Source of the DNA: Streptomyces iakyrus | Lineage (GTDB): Bacteria > Actinomycetota > Actinomycetes > Streptomycetales > Streptomycetaceae | Direction of reading: 5' to 3' | NCBI RefSeq assembly: GCF_000717055.1 | Contig: NZ_JNXI01000037.1 | Location: 70,500-134,499 of the forward strand | Length of the DNA stretch: 64,000 nucleotides | Part shown: piece after piece, positions 17,052-27,938 of the stretch | Numbering within the stretch: the first letter of the stretch is position 1 | Layout of the letters: each line of letters begins with the position of its first letter | Notes under the pieces: generated by a model | Told to the model about the DNA's origin: nothing | Database searches by the model: none | Seen by the model: only the letters and a program-made list of their open reading frames with translations | Made by a program: the position numbers and the translations under genes

Positions 17052-17163
17052 GCCGAGGGCAGACGCAGGGGCGCCCGGCATCGGCCGGGCGCCCCAGCCG
17101 CTGGTGCGTGGCCGGCTATTCTCCGGCCGCCGCGTCCGCCTGCTGCGCCCGCAGGGCCCGCTT
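17052..17163 (-). repeat. Diverged copy of the pepN 3' end and terminator
   Basis: Aligns with 17281-17400: the same terminator hairpin, the same spacer and the same last codons. Read on the minus strand it ends A-L-R-A-Q-Q-A-D-A-A-G-E-stop, against A-L-R-A-Q-R-A-D-A-A-A-G-E-stop in pepN. The similarity stops at the GCAGGGC just beyond. Confidence 0.8.
17068..17095. terminator. Terminator hairpin, duplicated copy
   Basis: GGGGCGCCCGGC / GCCGGGCGCCCC, 12-bp stem with a 4-base loop, inside the copy of the pepN 3' end. It may stop transcription from either direction. Confidence 0.7.
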
Positions 17164-17296
17164 GCCCGCTTGGGAGGGGGACCGGAGCGACCGGAACGAC
17201 CGCGGCGGTCAGCGCGGGAGCCGCGGCGGAGACCGTGGGGGCTTCCGCCGCGACAACGACCGAAGCGGCAACCCGGGTGGGCCGAGGGCAGGCGAA

Positions 17297-17322
17297 GGGC
17301 GCCCGGCATGAGCCGGGCGCCC
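17297..17322. terminator. pepN terminator
   Basis: GGGCGCCCGGC / GCCGGGCGCCC, 11-bp stem with loop ATGA, 21 bases beyond the pepN stop. Confidence 0.8.
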
Positions 17323-17343
17323 CGATCGCTGGTGCTGGGCCGG

Positions 17344-19923
17344 TTACTCCCCGGCCGCCGCGTCCGCCCGCTGCGCCCGCAGGGCACGCTCGACGCCCGC
17401 GCGGGACTCCGAGACCAGCCGGCGCAGGGCCGCGTTCGGCTCGGCCGAGGCCAGCCAGGCGTCCGTCTTGTCCAGGGTCTCCTGGGAGACCTGGACCGTC
17501 GGGTAGAGGCCGACGGCGATCTGCTGGGCCATCTCGTGGGAGCGCGACTCCCAGATGTCCTTGACCACCTCGAAGTACCGGTCCGCGTACGGGGCGAGCA
17601 CCTCGCGCTGGTCGGTCTGGACGAAGCCCCCGATGACCGCCTCCTGCACGGCGTTCGGCAGCTTGTCGGAGTCCACGACCGACGCCCACGCCTCCGCCTT
17701 GGCCTCCTCGGTGGGACGGGCCGCCCGGGCCGTGGCCGCGTGCCGCTCACCGGCGGCCGTGCGGTCGCGCTCGTACTCGCCCGCGATCTCCGCCTCGTCG
17801 AACCGGCCGACCGCGGCGAGCCGCTGCACGAACGCCCACCGCAGCTCCGTGTCGACGACCAGGCCGTCCACGGTCTGCGAGCCGTCCAGCAGCGCGTCCA
17901 GCACATCCAGCTGCTCGGGCGTGCGGGCCGTCGCCGCGAACGCGCGCGCCCACGCCAGCTGGTGGTCGCTGCCCGGCGCCGCCGCCCGCAGGTGCGCCAG
18001 CGTCGCGTCGGTCCAGCGGGCCAGCAGCGCCTCGCGGGCGGCCGGGTCGGCGTACAGGTCGATCGCCAGCTTCACCTGGCGCTGGAGCGACTGCACCACG
18101 CCGATGTCCGACTCCTTGCCGATGCCGGACAGCACCAGGGACAGGTAGTCGCGGGCCGCGAGCTGCGCGTCACGCGTCATGTCCCAGGCCGACGCCCAGC
18201 ACAGGGCGCGCGGCAGGGACGACTCGAAGTCGCCCAGGTGCTCCGTGACGAAGGCCAGCGACTGCTCGTCCAGGCGGACCTTCGCGTACGACAGGTCGTC
18301 GTCGTTGAGCAGGATCACGGCCGGGCGGCGCCTTCCCACCAGCTGCGGTACGGCCGTCAGCTCGCCGTCCACGTCCAGCTCGATGCGCTCGTCGCGGACC
18401 AGCTTGCCGCTGTCGTCGTCCAGCTCGTACAGCCCGACGGCGATCCGGTGCGGCCGCAGCGTCGGCTCGCCCTTGGCGCCGGCGGGCAGGGCCGGGGCCT
18501 CCTGGCGGATCGAGAAGGAGGTGACGACGCCGTTCCCGTCCGTCTCGATCTCGGGACGCAGGACGTTGATGCCCGCCGTCTCCAGCCACGCCTTCGACCA
18601 GGCCTTCAGATCACGGCCGGAGGTCGTCTCCAGAGCGCCCAGCAGATCGGACAGGCGCGTGTTGCCGTAGGCGTGCGCCTTGAAGTACGCCTGCACGCCG
18701 CGGAAGAACTCGTCCTCGCCGACGTACGCGACGAGCTGCTTCAGGACAGAAGCCCCCTTCGCGTACGTGATGCCGTCGAAGTTGACGAGCACGTCGTCCA
18801 GGTCGTTGATCTCGGCCATGATCGGGTGCGTCGACGGCAGCTGGTCCTGCCGGTACGCCCACGTCTTCATGGAGTTGGCGAACGTCGTCCAGGAGTGCGG
18901 CCAGCGCGACGCGGGGTGCGCAGCCTGGCAGGCGATCGAGGTGTACGTGGCGAACGACTCGTTCAGCCACAGGTCGTTCCACCACTCCATCGTCACGAGG
19001 TCGCCGAACCACATGTGGGCCAGCTCGTGCAGGATGGTCTCCGCGCGCGTCTCGTACGCCGCGTCCGTCACCTTCGAGCGGAACACGTACTGGTCGCGGA
19101 TGGTCACCGCGCCCGCGTTCTCCATCGCGCCCGCGTTGAACTCCGGCACGAACAGCTGGTCGTACTTCGTGAACGGGTACGCGTAGTCGAACTTCTCCTG
19201 GAACCACTCGAAGCCCTGCCGGGTCACCTCGAAGATCGCGTCCGAGTCGAGGTACTCGGCGAGCGAGGGACGGCAGTAGATGCCGAGCGGGACGGACTGG
19301 CCGTCCTTCTCGTACACGCTGTGCACGGAATGGTACGGGCCGACGATCAGCGCCGTGATGTACGTCGAGATGCGCGGCGTCGGCTCGAACTCCCAGACGT
19401 TGTCCTGCGGTTCGGGCGTCGGCGAGTTGGAGATGACCGTCCAGCCCTCGGGCGCCTTCACCGTGAACTGGAAGGTCGCCTTGAGGTCCGGCTGCTCGAA
19501 GCTCGCGAACACCCGGCGGGCGTCCGGCACCTCGAACTGGGTGTAGAGGTACGCCTGGTCGTCGACCGGGTCGACGAACCGGTGCAGGCCCTCACCCGTG
19601 TTGGTGTACGCGCAGTCGGCGACGACCCGGAGGATGTTGCGGCCCTGGAGCAGACCGGGCAGGGCGATCCGCGAGTCCGCGAAGACCTCGGCCGGGTCGA
19701 GGGAGTCCCCGTTCAGGGTCACCTCGTGCACGGCCGGCGCCACCAGGTCGATGAACGACTCCGCGCCGTTCTCGGCCGTCACGTCGAAGCGCACCGTGGT
19801 CACGGACCGGTAGGTGCCGCCCTCCTGCGCGCCGGAGAGATCGAGCTCGATCCCGTACGACTCAACGGCGAGCAGCTGCGCCCGCTGCTGCGCCTCTTCG
19901 CGGGTCAGGTTTGTGCCAGGCAC
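17344..19923 (-). CDS. pepN: Aminopeptidase N (M1 family), copy 1
   Basis: Zinc metallo-aminopeptidase of 859 residues that removes N-terminal residues from peptides; cytoplasmic, no signal. GAMEN exopeptidase motif at 265-269 and zinc site His299-Glu300-x-x-His303 with Glu322 eighteen residues on (HELAHMWFGDL...NESF). The C-terminal ERAP1-like helical domain fills roughly 540-850. The GTG at 19923 has GAGGAG 8 bases upstream. A second full-length paralogue lies at 32163-34742. Matches the S. coelicolor PepN (SCO2643) as I recall it. Confidence 0.95.
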   Translation of the reverse strand: MPGTNLTREEAQQRAQLLAVESYGIELDLSGAQEGGTYRSVTTVRFDVTAENGAESFIDLVAPAVHEVTLNGDSLDPAEVFADSRIALPGLLQGRNILRVVADCAYTNTGEGLHRFVDPVDDQAYLYTQFEVPDARRVFASFEQPDLKATFQFTVKAPEGWTVISNSPTPEPQDNVWEFEPTPRISTYITALIVGPYHSVHSVYEKDGQSVPLGIYCRPSLAEYLDSDAIFEVTRQGFEWFQEKFDYAYPFTKYDQLFVPEFNAGAMENAGAVTIRDQYVFRSKVTDAAYETRAETILHELAHMWFGDLVTMEWWNDLWLNESFATYTSIACQAAHPASRWPHSWTTFANSMKTWAYRQDQLPSTHPIMAEINDLDDVLVNFDGITYAKGASVLKQLVAYVGEDEFFRGVQAYFKAHAYGNTRLSDLLGALETTSGRDLKAWSKAWLETAGINVLRPEIETDGNGVVTSFSIRQEAPALPAGAKGEPTLRPHRIAVGLYELDDDSGKLVRDERIELDVDGELTAVPQLVGRRRPAVILLNDDDLSYAKVRLDEQSLAFVTEHLGDFESSLPRALCWASAWDMTRDAQLAARDYLSLVLSGIGKESDIGVVQSLQRQVKLAIDLYADPAAREALLARWTDATLAHLRAAAPGSDHQLAWARAFAATARTPEQLDVLDALLDGSQTVDGLVVDTELRWAFVQRLAAVGRFDEAEIAGEYERDRTAAGERHAATARAARPTEEAKAEAWASVVDSDKLPNAVQEAVIGGFVQTDQREVLAPYADRYFEVVKDIWESRSHEMAQQIAVGLYPTVQVSQETLDKTDAWLASAEPNAALRRLVSESRAGVERALRAQRADAAAGE

Positions 19924-20094
19924 GCGGTCATCTCCTCGTTATGGGTGGGTTGCGCCATCTTTCCACGGAGGATCGGCGTCGTGCGACGACCCGGGCGAGT
20001 CCTAGGGATACCCCTCGGGCAGGGGCCTTCCGGGGCGAGCGCGACGTCCGGATTCCGCCGGTGAGCGCGGATCGCGCGAGTGAGCCTGGTGACC

Positions 20095-21961
<1,867 letters not shown>

Positions 21962-22852
21962 GTGCTGCTGCGCGGGAGGGCCCGGCGCGCCCGGGAGGCG
22001 CACACCGCGACCGGCGACGGTCCGCGGGACGCGGCCGATCCGCTGGGCGGGGCCGATATGTCGAGCGCGGCTGGTCGGTCGGGCGGGGCCGGTACGTCGA
22101 GCGCGGCTGGTCGGTCGGGCGGGGTCGGTCCGGCGGGCGAGGCGGGTCCGCTGGGCGGGGCCGGTCGGTCGGGCGGGTCCGGTACGTCTAGCGAGGCCGG
22201 TCCGGCGGGCGAGGCCGGCTGGCCTGGCGGTGCCGGTGGGCCGGGCGGGGCCGGTACGTCGAGCGCGGCCGGTGCCGGTCCGTTGGGCGGGGCCGGTCGG
22301 TCGGGCGAGGCCGGTTCGCTGGGCGAGGCCGGTGCGGCGGGCGCGGCTGATCCGCTGGGTGAGGCCGATCCGCTGGACGTGGCGCAGGAGCGCCGGGTGC
22401 GGGCGGTGCTCGCGCTCGGCGGGGTGCCGCAGGCGGACCTGCCGGACGGGGTGCAGCAGGTCCGCCTGCGGCTGCTGGAGCGGGCCGCGAGCGGCCGGGA
22501 GGCACCGCGGGACGTCTCGGCGTGGGCGGCGGTCGTCGCCTCCAACCTCGCCATGGACTGGCACCGGGCCAAGCGCCGCCAGGAACGGCTCGGGGAGCGG
22601 CTGGCCGCCCTGCGCCAGCCGGCGGAGCACCCCTCCGGCGAGGACAGCAGCGTGCTGTCCGTCGCCGTCGCCCAGGGCCTGGACGAGCTGCCCGACGCCC
22701 AGCGGCAGGTCGTCGTCCTGCGCTTCTACGCCGACCTGCCGGTCCGGTCCATCGCCGAGCAGCTGGGCGTCCCGGAGGGCACGGTCAAGAGCCGGCTGCA
22801 CACGGCGGTACGGGCTCTGCGCGCCCGCCTGCACGAGGACGAGGTGGTGTGA
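21962..22852 (+). CDS. ECF-type sigma factor with long Gly/Ala/Ser-rich N-terminal extension
   Basis: A 296-residue sigma-70 family protein. Residues about 28-135 are low-complexity Gly/Ala/Ser/Pro encoded by a minisatellite. Only then follow region 2 (RVRAVLALGGVPQADLPDGVQQVRLR, AWAAVVASNLAMDWHRAKRR) and region 4 (LPDAQRQVVVLRFYADLPVRSIAEQL, VPEGTVKSRLHTAVRALRARL). The GTG at 21962 follows GAGGGGGG by about 6 bases. One base separates its stop from the next gene, a membrane protein that probably acts as its regulator. Target genes unknown. Confidence 0.88.
   Translation: MLLRGRARRAREAHTATGDGPRDAADPLGGADMSSAAGRSGGAGTSSAAGRSGGVGPAGEAGPLGGAGRSGGSGTSSEAGPAGEAGWPGGAGGPGGAGTSSAAGAGPLGGAGRSGEAGSLGEAGAAGAADPLGEADPLDVAQERRVRAVLALGGVPQADLPDGVQQVRLRLLERAASGREAPRDVSAWAAVVASNLAMDWHRAKRRQERLGERLAALRQPAEHPSGEDSSVLSVAVAQGLDELPDAQRQVVVLRFYADLPVRSIAEQLGVPEGTVKSRLHTAVRALRARLHEDEVV
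22045..22370. repeat. Coding minisatellite, about 36-bp unit
   Basis: Two near-identical 36-bp units (22045-22080 and 22081-22116, encoding GGADMSSAAGRS and GGAGTSSAAGRS) are followed by diverged units built on GGGCGGGGCCGG to about 22370. The reading frame is kept throughout. Confidence 0.8.
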
Positions 22853-22853
22853 C

Positions 22854-23642
22854 GTGACCGCCGAGCATGGCAAGGACGGGCACAGCGAGGTCGCGCTCAT
22901 GGCGGTGATCACCGGTGAGGCGCCACCGGACGATGCCCTCGCGGACGACGCCTTCCAGGCGGAGTACCGGTCCGCGGCCGCCGACGTGGCGTTGCTGCGC
23001 GAGCAGCTGGGCCTCATCGGACAGGCACTCGCCGGGCCCGAACGGGTCCTTGAAGAGACCCCTGAGCAGCACTCCGAGCCCGGACCGGCGGCAGGAGGCG
23101 GCGCCTCCGTGACCTCCCTGTCCGCGCGCCGCGACCGGCGCAAGCCCTGGGACCTGGCCCTGAAGGGCCTCGTCGCGGCCGTCGGTGCCGGTTTCGTGAT
23201 CGGCATGGGCTGGCTCGTCGTCCAGAGCGGCGGCACGGACACCGGGAGCGATCAGGGCGCGTCGTCCGCCGCCGACGGTTCCGCCGGCCGGGAGCACGCC
23301 CAAGAGGACGCCAAGCTCAGCCACGCCGGGTATCTCGCCTGCGCCCGGATCGTCGCCGAGGGCATCGTCACCGAGGTCGAGGCCGTTCCCGGCACGGGCC
23401 AGGACCGGATCACCCTGGACGTGACGCGCTACTACAAGCCCGACAAGGGCCGGGCGCGGATCACCTTCCCCCTGGAGACCGGCGCCGTCCCCTCGCTCCG
23501 GTCCGGTGAACACATGCTCGTCGGCATCTCCGGCGATCAGGCCCACCCGGACACGTGGGCGACCGGGGAGAAGGAGATCGCCCGCGAACGGGCGTGGATC
23601 ACCGACGCGCTGCCCGCCTCGCGCACCCTCCCGTGCCCGTGA
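22854..23642 (+). CDS. Membrane protein partner of the sigma factor, possible anti-sigma
   Basis: A 262-residue protein: an acidic cytoplasmic part (1-90), one membrane helix (about 105-125, LVAAVGAGFVIGMGWLVVQSGG) and an extracytoplasmic domain of about 130 residues with two cysteines (YLACARIV, and a final CP). Topology and gene order fit a single-pass anti-sigma factor, but there is no zf-HC2 motif, so the function is inferred from context. GTG start at 22854, one base after the sigma gene. Confidence 0.8.
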   Translation: MTAEHGKDGHSEVALMAVITGEAPPDDALADDAFQAEYRSAAADVALLREQLGLIGQALAGPERVLEETPEQHSEPGPAAGGGASVTSLSARRDRRKPWDLALKGLVAAVGAGFVIGMGWLVVQSGGTDTGSDQGASSAADGSAGREHAQEDAKLSHAGYLACARIVAEGIVTEVEAVPGTGQDRITLDVTRYYKPDKGRARITFPLETGAVPSLRSGEHMLVGISGDQAHPDTWATGEKEIARERAWITDALPASRTLPCP

Positions 23643-23655
23643 GGAACAGCAAGAA

Positions 23656-23683
23656 GGGCGGGCGCCCAAACGGACGCCCGCCC
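23656..23683. terminator. Bidirectional terminator
   Basis: Nine-base stem GGGCGGGCG / CGCCCGCCC between the convergent sigma-partner and protease genes. Confidence 0.8.
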
Positions 23684-23702
23684 CACAGCTGCCGCGATAC
23701 CG

Positions 23703-26700
23703 CTACGGCAGAACCTTCTCGATCTTCACGCTGCCCAGGCCCGCGACCGTGCCGCGCGCGTTGACCAGCTGGACCTGGCCGAAGAACTCACGCCCCTCGG
23801 GAGCGGCGGCCGCGGCGGTGACGCTGCCCGAGACCGTCGCGGAGTCGCCCGTGCCGAGCTTCACCGGCGCCGACCCCTCGACGCTGACGCTGCCGAGGGA
23901 GGGGGAGAAGAACACGTCCTGGTAGTCGTACTCCGTGGTGCCGGCCGGCACCGAGTAGCCGACGACCTCGATCGAGTACTTCCCGGCGGCCGGGGAGGGG
24001 ATCGAGACCGACTCCTCCGAGTCGCCGTCGGCGGAGCTGCCGACCTGCGCGCCCGACGCGTCGTACACGGCGAGGTCCAGGTCCGCGGCGTTGTCCGAAA
24101 CCTTGCCGATGGCGACGTCCAGCGACTTCGCGCCCGCGGGCACCTCGACCGTCGTGGTCTGCGTCTCACCCTGCTTGATCGAGGGGCGGGTCGCCTTGGC
24201 CGAGCCCAGCGGGCCGCCCACCAGCTTGCCGTCGAGCGCGGCGAAGCCGTTCGTCACCTTCCAGGAGGCGGCGGCCGGGGTGCCGACCTTCGCCTCGGGC
24301 ACGGTCACGGTCTCCGGGTCGAAGGCCGCGCCGAGGACGGCGACGTCCAGCTTGTACGGGTTGTCGAGCAGCGGCGACGTACGGCGCGACTCGACCTCGA
24401 TCTCCCACACGCCCGGCTGCGGGTCCGCGTACGACCGCAGGTCGGGGCGGCAGGTGTTGGCCGGGTTGGAGTAGTTCGGGTAGCAGTTGATCGTCGACGT
24501 CGGGTCGGACGGGACGCCGTACGGGTGGATGGAGATGAACCGGGTCTGGCTCTTGTCCTTCAGCCCGCTCATCGCGACCTCAAGGGTCTTGGCGCCCTCC
24601 GGGAGGGTGACGAAGTAGTGGTGCGAGCTGTTGCGCTGCACCGAGTCCTTCGCGGAGAAGGTGTACTTCAGCGGCGCCGCGACGACCACGGTGTTCAGGA
24701 CCTGGCGGTCGATGCCCTCGGTCTTCGGGTCGTCGACCTCGAGGATCGCGCTCTTGATGCCCGCGGACTTCGGCGCGGCCTGGACCTTGACGGTCACCGG
24801 CTTGTTCAGCGGCAGCTTCACCTCGTCGGAGCCGACGATGCGGAACGTGCCGCCCGCGTTGTTCTCGAAGTGCAGCTCGTGCCGGATCGCCTTGTCGGCG
24901 CCGGACGTACGGGTGATGGTGATCTCGTACGTCTTCTTCTGGCCGGCCTTCAGGCCGCCCTCACGGTCGTACAGGCCCGTGCCGAAGCCCGGGGTCTTCA
25001 GGAACTGGTCGATCGCGGTGTCGACCGGCGCCTTGACCGCGTAGGAGTGCGAGGTGGCGTCGTCGCGAATGGCGTCCCAGGCGTCCTCGATGTTCATGAG
25101 GCCCGCGCCCTCCTCGTACGCCTGCACACCCTTGATGTGGTCGGCGGTGGAGGTGAGGGCCGTGCGCAGGGTCGCCGGCGTGAGGTCGATCTTCTTCTGC
25201 TTGGCGGCCGAGATCAGCAGCGCCGAGGCACCCGCGGCCTGCGGGGAGGCCATCGAGGTGCCCTGGAGCATGCCGTAGCCGGCCGGCAGGGAGTAGCCCG
25301 CCTCGGCGACCGGCTGGCCCGGCATCCAGGTCTGGATGGTGTTGATCGCCGCACCGGGGGCGACCAGGGTCGGCGTGAAGCCGCCGTCCTCACGCGGGCC
25401 GCGCGAGGAGAACGGCATCATCGCGTACTTCTTCTCCACGACCGAGCCGTAGTTGGCGGCCCAGGTCTCCTTGGAGACGGACGCGCCGACCGAGATGACC
25501 TTCTCGGCCAGGGCCGGGTCGCCGATGGTGTTGGCGCCGGGGCCGGAGTTGCCCGCGGAGATCACCAGCTGGACGCCGTAGGTGTCGATGAGCCGCGTGT
25601 ACAGCTCGGCGCGCGCGTTGTTGCCGTCGTTCAGCGCCGGCAGGCCGCCGATGGACATGTTGACGATGTCGACACCGCGCTTGGTGACGAGGTCGATCAT
25701 GCCCTCGGTGAGCGCCACGTTGGTGCAGCCGCCGGACCAGGTGCAGGCGCGCGAGGAGACCAGCTTGGCGCCCGGAGCGGCACCGTCCATCTTCCCGCCG
25801 AACAGGCCGTTGGCGGCGGTGATGCCGGCGACGTGCGTGCCGTGCTCGGACTCGATGACACCGATGTTGACGAAGTCGGACTTCTTGCCGACCCAGGTGC
25901 CGCCCAGCGGGTCCATCGGGACGTCCTTGCGGATCTCCACGACGAACGGCTGCCGCTCGGCGACGTCGGTGGCCGGGTTGTCGGTGCCGAAGTACCCGAC
26001 CTGGTGGCCGTCCTTGTACGGCTTCATCGGGGCGTCGTCGCCGAAGTCGTTGTTGTTGTTCAGGTCGACCCGGACCGTGCCGGCCTTGGCGTCGTACAGC
26101 ACGCCCCAGGCGTCGGTGGTGTCGCCGTCCCGGTTGGCGTCGCCCGCCGCGTCGCCGCCGGTGGTGTACGACTCCTTGAACAGGCTGACGGCGTACGAGC
26201 CCGCCGGCGCCTTGTACGACTGGCCCTGGTAGGTGAAGGCCGGGCCGGACACGGCCGAGACCATCGGGCGCCAGGTGTTGTCGTTGTCGATGATCGGGTC
26301 GGTCGCCGTCACCCAGTCGACGATCTTCCGCTCACCGGTCGTCGTCTTCTGCAGCGCCGGGTGGCCGAGGTCCACGCCGGAGTCCAGGATGCCGATGGTG
26401 ACGCCGCGGCCGTCGGCCTTCGGGTGGTCCTCGACGAAGTCGACCGCGCCCGTCTCGAAGGACGGGTTGTACGGGTTCTCGGCCGGGGTCTTCTTCCCCG
26501 GCGCCGGGTACGTCCCCTGCGCGGCCTTGGCGCCCTTGGCGGTGTCCGCGCTCGGTGCCGGGTCGTCCAGCGGGATCTCCTCGCGCAGGTCGATGCCGTG
26601 CACGGAGGACAGCTTGGCGGCGGCGGCGATCGCCGAGTCGGCCTTGGCCGTCGGGACGGTGGCGCGGACGTAGCCGAGCCTGTCGTCGGCCCGGCCGACC

Positions 26701-27014
26701 GAGCCGCCCTTGACCGCGTCCAGCTGCCCGGCGACCTGCTCGGTCTTCCCGGGCGCGGTGGCGATCATCATCGTGACGGTCTTGTCGCCGTCGGCCTTGG
26801 CCTCCGCGAGCAGGTCCGCGTCGTCCGAACCGAGCTTGGCGTGCGCGGACTTGACGCTCGGCTCGGCCGGGGCGTCAGCGCCCGGGCCGTCGGCGGAGAA
26901 CGCCAGGGGGATGGGCCCGGCCGCGGAGAGCGCGGCGACGAGACCGGCGGCCACGGCGATGCGTGCCACACGTCTCGGGCCCGATATCTGATCGCGCGGG
27001 GTGGGAGGGGTCAT
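23703..27014 (-). CDS. Large secreted subtilisin-like serine protease (S8)
   Basis: A 1103-residue exported peptidase. Sec signal in residues 1-42, an inhibitor-like propeptide (about 45-160), and the S8 catalytic domain with Asp211 (GILDSGVDLGHP), His391 (HGTHVAGI) and Ser587 (GTSMASP). A large insertion lies between Asp and His. About 450 C-terminal residues form beta-rich domains, including a PPC-like domain near the end. The ATG at 27014 was chosen because AAGGG sits 6 bases upstream; the ATG at 27020 is too close to it. Likely role: extracellular protein degradation, processed after export. Monocistronic, with a terminator. Confidence 0.93.
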   Translation of the reverse strand: MTPPTPRDQISGPRRVARIAVAAGLVAALSAAGPIPLAFSADGPGADAPAEPSVKSAHAKLGSDDADLLAEAKADGDKTVTMMIATAPGKTEQVAGQLDAVKGGSVGRADDRLGYVRATVPTAKADSAIAAAAKLSSVHGIDLREEIPLDDPAPSADTAKGAKAAQGTYPAPGKKTPAENPYNPSFETGAVDFVEDHPKADGRGVTIGILDSGVDLGHPALQKTTTGERKIVDWVTATDPIIDNDNTWRPMVSAVSGPAFTYQGQSYKAPAGSYAVSLFKESYTTGGDAAGDANRDGDTTDAWGVLYDAKAGTVRVDLNNNNDFGDDAPMKPYKDGHQVGYFGTDNPATDVAERQPFVVEIRKDVPMDPLGGTWVGKKSDFVNIGVIESEHGTHVAGITAANGLFGGKMDGAAPGAKLVSSRACTWSGGCTNVALTEGMIDLVTKRGVDIVNMSIGGLPALNDGNNARAELYTRLIDTYGVQLVISAGNSGPGANTIGDPALAEKVISVGASVSKETWAANYGSVVEKKYAMMPFSSRGPREDGGFTPTLVAPGAAINTIQTWMPGQPVAEAGYSLPAGYGMLQGTSMASPQAAGASALLISAAKQKKIDLTPATLRTALTSTADHIKGVQAYEEGAGLMNIEDAWDAIRDDATSHSYAVKAPVDTAIDQFLKTPGFGTGLYDREGGLKAGQKKTYEITITRTSGADKAIRHELHFENNAGGTFRIVGSDEVKLPLNKPVTVKVQAAPKSAGIKSAILEVDDPKTEGIDRQVLNTVVVAAPLKYTFSAKDSVQRNSSHHYFVTLPEGAKTLEVAMSGLKDKSQTRFISIHPYGVPSDPTSTINCYPNYSNPANTCRPDLRSYADPQPGVWEIEVESRRTSPLLDNPYKLDVAVLGAAFDPETVTVPEAKVGTPAAASWKVTNGFAALDGKLVGGPLGSAKATRPSIKQGETQTTTVEVPAGAKSLDVAIGKVSDNAADLDLAVYDASGAQVGSSADGDSEESVSIPSPAAGKYSIEVVGYSVPAGTTEYDYQDVFFSPSLGSVSVEGSAPVKLGTGDSATVSGSVTAAAAAPEGREFFGQVQLVNARGTVAGLGSVKIEKVLP

Positions 27015-27239
27015 CGGCATCCCTTGTAGGTAAAGGAACGAGCGGGAAGCGACCGGGGCCCGATCGGTCCTGGTCGCAGATGGTCCGAACGGCAAGCCCG
27101 GACGATCGCACAGCCTTACGCAAGGTGAAGTCCTTTGGGGAGCGTTGACCGAAACGAGATGGATGTATGGGGAAAACCCGCGATGCGATTTGTGAGCATC
27201 AGTCCTGAAGGTGGCAAAGAAATCGGTTAACGTCCCGGA

Positions 27240-27698
27240 GTGCGACAGAAGTTGAGGGTGGCGGCCTACGCCATATGCGTCCGGGACGGACAGATCCTGC
27301 TCGCCCGCTCGCCCGCCCAGGACGGCACGCCCGAGTGGGTCGTGCCGGGCGGCGGCATGGAGCACGGCGAGGACCCCTACGACACCGTCCGGCGGGAGGT
27401 GGAGGAGGAGACCGGCTACCGCATCGAGGTGACCGGCCTGCTCGGCGTGGACTCCTCCCACCGCGTCTTCCGCAACGGCTTCGGACCCGCCGTCGACCAT
27501 CACGGCGTCCGGTTCGTCTACGAGGGCCGCATCACCGGCGGCGAACTGCGCAACGAGGTGAACGGCTCCACCGACCTCGCCGCCTGGCACGACCTGGACG
27601 CGGTGCCCGGTCTTGTGCGGATCTCGCTGGTCGACATCGCCCTGCGGATGTGGCGCGAACGCCCGGTCACCGGACGGCTGGCCGACGCCCCGGCGTAG
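27240..27698 (+). CDS. NUDIX hydrolase
   Basis: A 152-residue protein with the complete Nudix box from Gly38-Gly39 to Gly59 (GGMEHGEDPYDTVRREVEEE, then TG), which binds Mg2+ and cleaves nucleoside-diphosphate-linked substrates. Substrate not predictable. The GTG at 27240 has no ribosome binding site; TAACGT ends 6 bases upstream and could be a -10 box, making this a leaderless transcript. Confidence 0.9.
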   Translation: MRQKLRVAAYAICVRDGQILLARSPAQDGTPEWVVPGGGMEHGEDPYDTVRREVEEETGYRIEVTGLLGVDSSHRVFRNGFGPAVDHHGVRFVYEGRITGGELRNEVNGSTDLAAWHDLDAVPGLVRISLVDIALRMWRERPVTGRLADAPA

Positions 27699-27871
27699 CA
27701 CGCCCCCGGTGCGCTACCCCGGAAGGTGAACGCGGCGTGACCGGCTCCGGGCCGTATCCGGAGCAGGCGACGACGCGCAGGGTGGTCCAAGATCCACGTA
27801 CGGTGATCTGCGCTGCGCGTTGCCGCCTCGTTTACGCGCAGGTCATTCCCGATGCCAACGATCCAGTACGA

Positions 27872-27899
27872 GCGGGGTGTTCAGACGTGAACGCCCCGC
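27872..27899 (+). terminator. Strong hairpin between nudix and phosphoesterase genes
   Basis: GCGGGGTGTTCA / TGAACGCCCCGC, a 12-bp stem with one G-U pair and loop GACG. It lies 173 bases past the NUDIX stop and 39 bases before the next ATG, so it may be a terminator or a 5'UTR structure. Confidence 0.55.
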
Positions 27900-27938
27900 G
27901 ACCACTGCCGACGCGTTCGCACTCGGGGAGAGAAGCGC

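Larger units (their letters stand above)
16690..17343. other. Repeat-rich intergenic region between eamA and pepN
   Basis: A 654-bp stretch without a credible gene; the open frames crossing it are by-products of the repeats. It contains a copy of the eamA 3' end, an eight-copy 8-bp repeat, a copy of the pepN 3' end with its terminator, and the real pepN terminator. Confidence 0.75.

Noticed and set aside
16392..17906. Long Arg/Ala/Ser/Pro-rich frames across the eamA-pepN gap
   Set aside because: They arise from the 8-bp tandem repeat and high GC, have no start signal or domain, and run antisense to known genes.
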